DNA from: Candidatus Rhabdochlamydia sp.
GTDB taxonomy: Bacteria > Chlamydiota > Chlamydiia > Chlamydiales > Rhabdochlamydiaceae
Length of the DNA: 6,238 bases
NCBI GenBank assembly: GCA_030044075.1
Contig: JASHWM010000134.1
Span: 1 to 6,238 of the forward strand
Reading direction: 5' to 3'
A program made the translations under genes and the position numbers. A model generated the notes under the pieces. That model ran no database searches. It was not told the origin of the DNA and saw nothing but the letters and a program-made list of their open reading frames with translations. The stretch's first letter is position 1, and each line of letters opens with the position of its first letter. Positions 1 through 4,852 of this stretch are shown in pieces.

Positions 1-696
1 GTGTTTTGGCCAGGCCCTCTTACGATCTTGCTGCAAAGGCATCCTGCAGTTCCCCATATTGCAACAGCAGGTCTTGATACAATAGGTGTCCGCGCACCCA
101 ACCACTCTGTTGTGCTCCAGTTGATCCAAAAACTGAAAACACCGCTAGTTGCACCTTCGGCGAATCTTTCAGGGAAGCCAAGCTCGACCACGATGGAGCA
201 TGTCCTGCAGGATTTTAATGGAAAGATCCCCGCTGTCCTCAATGGGGGAAGCTGCCATTTTGGTATTGAGTCTACTGTTCTTAGTTTAAGAGATAAGCCC
301 TGTATCTTGCGCCCTGGGGCAATTACAAGAGAGCAAATTGAAAAGGTGATCAAAAAACCTGTTCTGACATCTCATGGTTTTTCTGAAAGACCTCTTTGTC
401 CTGGAATGAAATACCGCCATTATGCGCCTAATGCTGAAGTCAAACTGTTCAGTTGTTTAAAAGAGCTGCAAAGGCATTTGGAACAATTTTCAGATGAGAA
501 CATCCTGATCATGGGACCAAAAGAGCTGGAGTTTTATTTTCAGAAAGACTTCCTTATTTGCGAACCAAGCACTCTCTATGCCAGCTTCCGAGAGGCGGAC
601 ATGCGAGGGTACGATCGGATCTATATTTATTGCGATGTGGAAATGCGGGCAAACGATGCCCTAATGAACCGATTGCAAAAAGCTTCCCTTAGATAA
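1..696 (+). CDS. tsaC: Sua5/TsaC-type L-threonylcarbamoyladenylate synthase, 5' partial
   Basis: This enzyme makes threonylcarbamoyl-AMP from L-threonine, bicarbonate and ATP, the first cytoplasmic step of t6A37 modification in tRNAs that read ANN codons. The visible 231 codons begin inside the YrdC-like catalytic domain: the family motif FWPGPLT is at residues 2-8. The conserved SANLSG is at about 53-58, followed by an ESTV stretch and RPGAIT. The linker PGMKYRHYAP, near residues 134-143, and a C-terminal part ending in the YASFREAD and NRLQKAS stretches mark the two-domain Sua5 form rather than the short TsaC form. Full Sua5 proteins have roughly 320-350 residues, so about 90-110 N-terminal residues lie upstream. 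The first codon here, GTG, is an internal valine and not the start. The carbonic anhydrase follows after 39 bases on the same strand and may be co-transcribed. Family assignment is firm; the choice between the names tsaC and sua5 is a matter of convention. Confidence 0.93.
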   Translation: MFWPGPLTILLQRHPAVPHIATAGLDTIGVRAPNHSVVLQLIQKLKTPLVAPSANLSGKPSSTTMEHVLQDFNGKIPAVLNGGSCHFGIESTVLSLRDKPCILRPGAITREQIEKVIKKPVLTSHGFSERPLCPGMKYRHYAPNAEVKLFSCLKELQRHLEQFSDENILIMGPKELEFYFQKDFLICEPSTLYASFREADMRGYDRIYIYCDVEMRANDALMNRLQKASLR

Positions 697-706
697 TCTT
701 TTTTGC
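675..706 (+). other. Weak A/T-rich hairpin over the end of the Sua5 gene
   Basis: GCAAAAA (675-681) is complementary to TTTTTGC (700-706), with an 18-base loop containing the Sua5 stop codon. The T-run lies inside the stem rather than after it, so this is not a classical intrinsic terminator. It stands directly before the stronger inverted repeat at 708-737. It may slow or partly attenuate transcription into the carbonic anhydrase gene, or may be chance in A/T-rich DNA. Confidence 0.25.
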
Positions 707-707
707 T

Positions 708-737
708 ATAGAAACTTTTACATACAGGAGTTTCTAT
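708..737 (+). promoter_or_regulatory. Inverted repeat enclosing the RBS and start codon of the carbonic anhydrase
   Basis: ATAGAAACT (708-716) is the exact reverse complement of AGTTTCTAT (729-737). Two further G-U pairs (717-728, 718-727) leave an 8-base loop at 719-726. The Shine-Dalgarno sequence AGGAG (726-730) lies almost wholly in the 3' arm, and the first two bases of the ATG (736-738) close the base of the stem. In mRNA this fold would hide both ribosome contacts. The stem is A/U-rich with only two G-C pairs, so it would be marginally stable and could melt with temperature or be opened by a translating or binding partner. The pairing is seen directly; a regulatory role is inference. 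Confidence 0.5.
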
Positions 738-1377
738 GAAAAGCGCCGCTTTCCTTCTCAGCATTGTTGCCCCTATTTTTTCGTTTTGCGAACTTTCTCT
801 TTCGGATGTGTCCTTGCAAAAGCTAATGGAAGGAAATGAAAGGTTTATTAAAGAAGAGCCGATCCATCCGAACCAGACAAAATGGCATCGGGTCCAGTAT
901 TCGGAAAAACAGGAGCCTTTTGCTGTTGTAGTCTGCTGTTCAGACTCCAGGGTCTCTCCGGAAATTATTTTCGATAGGGGGCTTGGCGACACTTTTGTTG
1001 TCAGGGTTGCAGGAAATGTCGTTGGCGCGCTTGGAATGGAAAGCGTCCGGTTTGCGGTAGACAACCTAAAAGCGCCATTGATCATGGTCCTTGGCCATCA
1101 AAACTGCGGCGCCATCAAGGCGGCATTGGAAGGAGGGGGCGCTTCACGAGATATTCCAGAAATTGCCAAAATTATCGACCCATCGATCGACAAAGCGAAA
1201 AAAATGTCCGGGGACAATCTGGAACATGCGATCCAGTTAAATGCTGTCGGCGTGAAGAAAAAGCTCGAAGAGGATGCGTTTTTAAAAGGGTTCATCGATT
1301 CAGGCAAACTGAAAATTGTCAGCGCATACTACGATTTTGATACTGGAAAGGTCACTCTGCTCGACAAAGCATTTTAG
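736..1377 (+). CDS. Beta-class carbonic anhydrase with N-terminal export signal
   Basis: This 213-residue zinc enzyme interconverts CO2 and bicarbonate. The beta-class signature is complete: zinc ligands C68, H121 and C124, and the Asp-Arg pair D70/R72 in CSDSR, which controls access to the metal. The core opens at about residue 27 with the typical LQKLMEGNERF stretch. Before it lie a lysine and a hydrophobic run (residues 2-18, ending FSFC), which looks like a signal peptide. C18 is preceded by Phe and does not make a good lipobox, so a soluble periplasmic protein is likelier than a lipoprotein. The start at 736 is supported by AGGAG five bases upstream. An internal ATG at 826 (M31) would give a cytoplasmic form, but it would cut close to the core. 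The gene lies 39 bases after the Sua5 gene, and its stop overlaps the stop of the convergent transporter gene. Length and motifs are normal for the family. Confidence 0.93.
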   Translation: MKSAAFLLSIVAPIFSFCELSLSDVSLQKLMEGNERFIKEEPIHPNQTKWHRVQYSEKQEPFAVVVCCSDSRVSPEIIFDRGLGDTFVVRVAGNVVGALGMESVRFAVDNLKAPLIMVLGHQNCGAIKAALEGGGASRDIPEIAKIIDPSIDKAKKMSGDNLEHAIQLNAVGVKKKLEEDAFLKGFIDSGKLKIVSAYYDFDTGKVTLLDKAF

Positions 1378-1700
1378 TCAAAATGGGAAATTTTCAGTCC
1401 GATGATCCCGATAATAATGAGCAAGATGGACAAAAGCCTTACAATATGGCAGGAATCCCCAAAAAATAGGATCCCTGTGATCACAGTACCTGCGGCACCG
1501 ATGCCCGCCCAAACCGCGTAGGCAGTGCCGATCGAAATGACTTTCATCGACTGGGATACACAAAAAAAGCTCAGGAAGATAAAGAAAACTGTCACAATAC
1601 TGGGGATGAGCTTGCTAAACCCTTCGCTGTACTTCAGGGCGATCGTAAAACAGATCTCAAAAAAACCTGCAAGCAATAAGAATATCCAAGCAATAGACAT
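1374..1700 (-). CDS. Small multidrug resistance (SMR) family transporter, SugE/Gdx-like
   Basis: This 108-residue inner-membrane protein has four hydrophobic helices, at about residues 3-21, 32-50, 57-76 and 84-103. SMR proteins work as dual-topology dimers exchanging protons for small cations such as guanidinium or quaternary ammonium compounds. The membrane-embedded glutamate that carries the proton and substrate is E14. Y60 and W63 in AYAVW and S43 also match the family binding site. The stretches GFSKLIPSIVTV, GIGAAGTVITGI and the ending IIGIIGLK resemble SugE/Gdx (guanidinium exporters) more than EmrE/Qac. However, the position usually held by Trp one helical turn after the glutamate in Gdx is Phe here (F17), so substrate should not be assumed. 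AGGA (complement of 1711-1714) supports the start. The gene lies 48 bases downstream of the histidine phosphatase gene on the same strand, probably in one transcript. Its stop TAA overlaps the carbonic anhydrase stop by four bases. Confidence 0.9.
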   Translation of the reverse strand: MSIAWIFLLLAGFFEICFTIALKYSEGFSKLIPSIVTVFFIFLSFFCVSQSMKVISIGTAYAVWAGIGAAGTVITGILFFGDSCHIVRLLSILLIIIGIIGLKISHFD

Positions 1701-1748
1701 GTATTACTTTTCCTGTAATTGTGTATTTTTAATTTATTACTATTTTAT

Positions 1749-2345
1749 TTAAATTTCAATTGATTTTTGTTTGTAGTAATTACAGTTATTTAACTCGATA
1801 ATTACAGGGTTTTTGTGCTCGAATCCTAATATGGAAACCGATCCAGGGGAAAGATAAAATATAGCCCCTTTCTGGATCGGCAGTTTGTTCCAAAGGGCGA
1901 TCAGGGCCCTGAGGAAATGCCCGCTAGAAAATACGAGGATATTTCCAGACGAGCCTTCAATGATTTTCAGAATGCGTTCTGCTCTTTTTGAAACGTCTGC
2001 AAGGGACTCGCCGCCTGGGGCGCCGGACTCAAATAGCTCCCAAGAAGGGTCGATCAGGGAGATCTCTTGAGAGGTCTTCCCTTCATATTGTCCGTAATTC
2101 CATTCTTTGAGGTCGGGAAGGATTTCGGCCCTTTCCCCAAACCCGGCCAGCTCGCAGGTCCGGCTTGCCCTTATCAAAGGACTGCACAGGACTTTCTCAA
2201 AAGAGAGGGGCTCTAAAAACTTTCTCAGGTTTTTAGCCTGCTGTTCCCCATCAGCCGTTAGAGGGATGTCGGTCAATCCGGTATGTTGCCCGCTCTTTGT
2301 CCAGGCAGTCTCCCCATGCCTGACCAAATAGATTTTCCTGTTCAT
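1749..2345 (-). CDS. Histidine phosphatase family protein (phosphoglycerate-mutase-like, branch 1)
   Basis: This is a 198-residue cytoplasmic phosphatase of the RHG superfamily. The catalytic motif LVRHGET at 7-13 provides the nucleophile H10 with R9. R59 in SPLIRASRT is the second phosphate-binding arginine, E81 in LKEWNYGQYEG the likely proton donor, and H143 in SSGHFLRAL the second histidine. The combination of the EWNYGQYEG, GAPGGES and SSGHF motifs resembles the group that contains sugar-phosphate phosphatases such as yeast Shb17 (sedoheptulose-1,7-bisphosphatase), but this family is poor at revealing substrate, so no specific reaction is claimed. There is no signal peptide. The start is supported by AGAGGGG, the complement of 2348-2354, close before the ATG. 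The gene is transcribed divergently from the secreted-protein gene at 2490 and is likely followed in the same transcript by the SMR transporter. The last 15 or so codons are A/T-rich and probably not part of the conserved fold. Confidence 0.9.
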   Translation of the reverse strand: MNRKIYLVRHGETAWTKSGQHTGLTDIPLTADGEQQAKNLRKFLEPLSFEKVLCSPLIRASRTCELAGFGERAEILPDLKEWNYGQYEGKTSQEISLIDPSWELFESGAPGGESLADVSKRAERILKIIEGSSGNILVFSSGHFLRALIALWNKLPIQKGAIFYLSPGSVSILGFEHKNPVIIELNNCNYYKQKSIEI

Positions 2346-2489
2346 AACCCCTCTTTTATATTTATATTAATTATAATTAACATATTTAAACAAACTAATT
2401 ATTAAATTATAATTTTTTAAATTACTTTAATTATAATTGTAAAAAGTGTAATTATAAAAAGTGTAACTAATAATAAAGCGAGATGACTT
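2346..2489. promoter_or_regulatory. Divergent A/T-rich promoter region
   Basis: These 144 bases between two divergent genes are nearly all A and T. The palindrome AATTATAATT occurs three times: 2369-2378, 2405-2414 and 2429-2438. Each copy contains a perfect TATAAT on the plus strand and another on the minus strand. For the phosphatase, the minus-strand TATAAT at 2375-2370 would start RNA near 2363 and leave a short leader holding its ribosome site. For the secreted-protein gene, TATAAT at 2432-2437 would start RNA near 2444. No good -35 box is visible at standard spacing for either. The role is inferred from position and -10 matches. Confidence 0.6.
2434..2466 (+). repeat. Tandem direct repeat, 15-bp period, two overlapping copies
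   Basis: TAAAAAGTGTAA occurs exactly at 2440-2451 and 2455-2466. Including the left flank, 17 of 18 bases agree between 2434-2451 and 2449-2466, with a G/A difference at 2439/2454. The repeats start inside the third palindromic -10 box and cover the predicted transcription start of the secreted-protein gene, where an operator would be expected. A 15-bp period does not put the copies on the same DNA face for a normal helix (10.5 bp), which argues against simple cooperative binding on one face. Confidence 0.5.
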
Positions 2490-2972
2490 ATGTCGGCAAA
2501 AAAATTGATCCTATTCGCTGCAGTGGTGCTCTCTCTTGGCCAAATAGGCCATGCAGACGATGTTTCTATTACCCAAAAGTATATAGATTATCGGACGGAG
2601 GGGGACAAATTTGTCGTGATCGGAGTCCAAGGCGAGGGCATGGACAAAGAACAGGCAAAGGAAAATGCTCTTAAAAGGGCTGCGCAGATCGCTCTTGAAA
2701 ATGGATATTCTTCATTTTCAATTGAATCGGAAACCGAAGTCACCGTGTTTCAATCAAAGCCTGAATGGCCGAGCAACCCTGATTTTCCAGGCAATCTGTA
2801 CCAGGAAGATATTCGAGAGCAGGGATTTGACAGGGACCGCATCATTAGCCAGGGGGAAACAGGGACAAGGGCATATCCTGGCCTGCAGATCATCATGGAA
2901 GGACACAACACAGCGCCGTCAGGAAATAACTTAAATCCTTGCGATTATACTGATTGCAACAAGGCGAAATAG
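2490..2972 (+). CDS. Small secreted protein of unknown function
   Basis: This 160-residue protein has a clear signal peptide: KK at 4-5, a hydrophobic core at 6-16, and a probable signal peptidase I cut after GHA (residue 22). The mature part is about 138 residues, polar and acidic, with no membrane segment. A central block around residues 50-80, with the pattern ENALKRAAQIALENGYSSF, recalls the RAAELxxxxGYxxF pattern of small exported or lipid-anchored bacterial proteins (CC0125/CC1285-like), but the mature N-terminus has no lipobox cysteine. The resemblance is from memory and too short for a family call. Two cysteines close to the C-terminus (CDYTDC, about residues 151-156) could form a disulfide after export. 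The start is chosen for the signal peptide, with a modest GCGAG seven bases upstream. A frame-shifted ATG at 2483 opens only a shadow reading frame. The gene has its own A/T-rich promoter region and is separated from the synthetase gene by 70 bases. Confidence 0.8.
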   Translation: MSAKKLILFAAVVLSLGQIGHADDVSITQKYIDYRTEGDKFVVIGVQGEGMDKEQAKENALKRAAQIALENGYSSFSIESETEVTVFQSKPEWPSNPDFPGNLYQEDIREQGFDRDRIISQGETGTRAYPGLQIIMEGHNTAPSGNNLNPCDYTDCNKAK

Positions 2973-2983
2973 TGCGTTTTGCA

Positions 2984-3012
2984 TTGGCAAAAAAAGGTGT
3001 AAGTAAGATCAT
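2984..3012 (+). promoter_or_regulatory. Possible promoter of the aspS-alr-thpR cluster
   Basis: TTGGCA (2984-2989) matches five of six bases of a standard -35 box. GATCAT (3007-3012), 17 bases further on, matches four of six of TATAAT. A start near 3019 would leave a leader of about 24 bases carrying the ribosome site AAGGGG at 3032-3037. The -10 box is weak, and transcription could instead come from the gene upstream, because no terminator is evident in the 70-base gap. Confidence 0.3.
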
Positions 3013-3031
3013 ACTTGCAACTTTTGATGTT

Positions 3032-3037
3032 AAGGGG
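3032..3037 (+). promoter_or_regulatory. Ribosome binding site of the AspRS-YbaK gene
   Basis: AAGGGG stands five bases before the ATG at 3043 and fixes this start. The encoded N-terminus then matches the usual beginning of archaeal-type AspRS anticodon-binding domains. Confidence 0.7.
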
Positions 3038-3042
3038 CGCAT

Positions 3043-4851
3043 ATGCAAAGAATACTATCTTCTGAACTTGGCAGTTACCTATCGCAGAACGTTCGCATCC
3101 GTGGGTGGCTTCATACTCTTCGCAGTCTAGGAAAGCTGCAATTTTTGATTTTACGGGACCGCGGCGGCCTTGTCCAGATTGTTGTTGAAAACAAGGCGGA
3201 GCAGGAAAAAATTGCCCGCTTGCAGCCTGGTTCGATCTTGAACATCCATGGAAGAATTGAAAAAAGCTCCCAGGCAGGGCTTGGTGTGGAAATGGTCCAT
3301 CCCACTATTGAGGTCGAGGTCCCTATCCACGAACCTCCCTTTGTCGACTATTACAGGCCGGAGATCTCCTCTGACCTCGAGTTCATCTTAGACCACAGGC
3401 CTATTGCCCTTCGCAATAGAAAAATCCAGGCAGTCTTTAAAATTCAGGCAGAAATTGCTCAGGCCTATCGGTCCTATATGTACCACCATGTAAAGGCCGT
3501 TGAGTATTTTGCTCCGAACATTATTGGGGCATCATCAGAAGGGGGCGCTGAATTTTTCAATGTGGACTACTTTGGGTATACGGCCACCTTAGCGCAGAGC
3601 AGCCAGCTATATAAACAGATCATGGTCGGTGTCAACGAGAGGGTTTTTGCCCTAATGCCCTTTTTCCGGGCGGAGCCGTCCCATACCCCGCGCCACCTTT
3701 CTGAAGGCAAGCAGTTTGAATTTGAGATGGGGTTCTTCGAAAACTGGCATGAGGTCATGGATGTACAGGAAGGATGCATTAAGTTTATCGTCAAACATCT
3801 GGGCGAGGTTTGCCAAAAGGAGATCGAGGTTTTGGGCGGGACGATCATCCAGGCCCCTGAAAATGTCCCTTTCCCGCGCCTGACATTTAAAGAGGCCCAA
3901 GAGCTGTATTTCAAGCGCACCGGGATCGATGAGAGAAATGAGCCGGACCTCAGCCCTGCAGCTGAAAGAGAGCTCTGCCAATATGCGAAAGAGGCTTTTT
4001 CCACAGACCTCGTCTTTGTCACTGACTGGAAAGCGAGCAAGCGGCCATTTTATTCCTATCCGACTGATCAAAACAAGGAATTGACCAATACGTTCGACCT
4101 TCTCTGCGCCGGAACAGAAATTACTTCAGGCGGACAGCGCAGGCATACCTATGAATCGATGGTAGAAGGGATCCGGATGAAGGGGATGGACCCTGCGAAC
4201 TTTTCTGACTACCTCAGCATATTCCAGTTTGGCATGCCTCCCCATGGTGGTTTTGGGATGGGGCTTGAGCGTTTGACGATGACGATCCTCAAGCTCAAGA
4301 ATATTCGCGAGGCTTCCCTTTTCCCTTCAGATCCCAAGAGGATTGCTGGAAACAGGATCAAAGCAAAAATATTCTTCGGGGCTGAGAACATCCGCAACGA
4401 GATCGTGCGCCTCTTGAAGCACCATGAGGTGGAGTTTGTCCACAAAGTGCACGAGGCGACGCCGACATCGGAAGATTCTGCGAGGGTAAGGGGAACTTTG
4501 GTAGAGCAGGGAGTGAAATCATTGATCTTGCGGGGAAAGCACACCAAAAAGAACTTCCAGTTCAATATTCCTGCCCATCTGAAGCTTGATATGAAGGCGG
4601 TCGCAGAAATTACTCAAGAAAAATGCGAGTTTGAAGATCCTGAAGTGATCAAAGAGCGGTTCGGCCTTGTCATTGGAGGGGTCCCGCCATTTGGCAACCT
4701 CCTTAATTTGGACACATTCTTTGATGAGCAAATTGTAAAATATCCTGAAATTGCTTTTAATTGCGGTTTACAGACCGAGTCGATCATTATGAGATCTGAG
4801 GACTTGATCACTGTGGTCGCACCAAAAATCAATAGGTTCACCAAGGAATAA
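3043..4851 (+). CDS. aspS: Archaeal-type aspartyl-tRNA synthetase fused to a YbaK-like editing domain
   Basis: This 602-residue cytoplasmic enzyme charges tRNA with aspartate. Residues 1 to about 100 form the OB-fold anticodon-binding domain. Residues about 120-436 form a class II catalytic core of the short archaeal/eukaryotic AspRS type, without the large bacterial insertion domain. Key features are EGGAEFF (166-172), LAQSSQLYKQ (183-192, typical of AspRS and not AsnRS), motif 2 FRAEPSHTPRHL (208-219, R209), SGGQR (362-366) and motif 3 GMGLERL (405-411, R410). The core ends with FPSDPKR at 427-433, where archaeal AspRS normally stops. Residues about 440-602 continue in frame as a YbaK/ProX-like domain: VKSLIL holds a lysine (K492) at the place of the catalytic lysine, and GGVPPFG (545-551) matches the conserved glycine loop. 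Such domains hydrolyse mischarged aminoacyl-tRNA; the target here is unknown. Residue H24 resembles non-discriminating enzymes that also charge tRNA-Asn, but G79 is neither the usual Pro nor Lys. The assignment as AspRS is firm and the editing domain is very likely. Confidence 0.92.
   Translation: MQRILSSELGSYLSQNVRIRGWLHTLRSLGKLQFLILRDRGGLVQIVVENKAEQEKIARLQPGSILNIHGRIEKSSQAGLGVEMVHPTIEVEVPIHEPPFVDYYRPEISSDLEFILDHRPIALRNRKIQAVFKIQAEIAQAYRSYMYHHVKAVEYFAPNIIGASSEGGAEFFNVDYFGYTATLAQSSQLYKQIMVGVNERVFALMPFFRAEPSHTPRHLSEGKQFEFEMGFFENWHEVMDVQEGCIKFIVKHLGEVCQKEIEVLGGTIIQAPENVPFPRLTFKEAQELYFKRTGIDERNEPDLSPAAERELCQYAKEAFSTDLVFVTDWKASKRPFYSYPTDQNKELTNTFDLLCAGTEITSGGQRRHTYESMVEGIRMKGMDPANFSDYLSIFQFGMPPHGGFGMGLERLTMTILKLKNIREASLFPSDPKRIAGNRIKAKIFFGAENIRNEIVRLLKHHEVEFVHKVHEATPTSEDSARVRGTLVEQGVKSLILRGKHTKKNFQFNIPAHLKLDMKAVAEITQEKCEFEDPEVIKERFGLVIGGVPPFGNLLNLDTFFDEQIVKYPEIAFNCGLQTESIIMRSEDLITVVAPKINRFTKE
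4843..4847 (+). promoter_or_regulatory. Ribosome binding site of alr inside the end of aspS
   Basis: AAGGA lies in the last codons of the synthetase gene, five bases before the alr ATG. The synthetase stop TAA (4849-4851) and the alr start (4853) are one base apart, which strongly suggests translational coupling. Confidence 0.7.
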
Positions 4852-4852
4852 G

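Noticed and set aside
627..1085. Minus-strand frame of 152 codons across the Sua5/carbonic anhydrase junction
   Set aside because: It is antisense to both conserved genes, and its translation is low-complexity and Ser/Thr/Arg-rich as is typical of shadow frames.
1525..1752. Plus-strand frame of 75 codons opposite the SMR transporter
   Set aside because: It is antisense to a conserved membrane protein gene and runs into A/T-rich intergenic DNA.
1713..1807. AATTACAG repeats at 1778-1785 and 1800-1807 with an inverted copy at 1713-1720
   Set aside because: The 8-9 base matches lie in A/T-rich DNA, two of them within the coding end of the phosphatase gene; they are probably chance.
2483..2674. 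Plus-strand frame starting at ATG 2483, just before the secreted-protein start
   Set aside because: It gives a Cys/Arg-rich product without signal peptide or family features, while the overlapping frame from 2490 has a clear signal peptide.
2977..3019. Small inverted repeats TTTTGC/GCAAAA (2977-2992) and AAGTA/TACTT (3001-3016) as a terminator after the secreted-protein gene
   Set aside because: The stems are short and A/T-rich and no T-run follows on the plus strand, so they do not support an intrinsic terminator.
3567..4071. Two overlapping minus-strand frames (157 and 139 codons) inside the AspRS gene
   Set aside because: Both are antisense to the conserved catalytic core, and the real product is clear on the plus strand.
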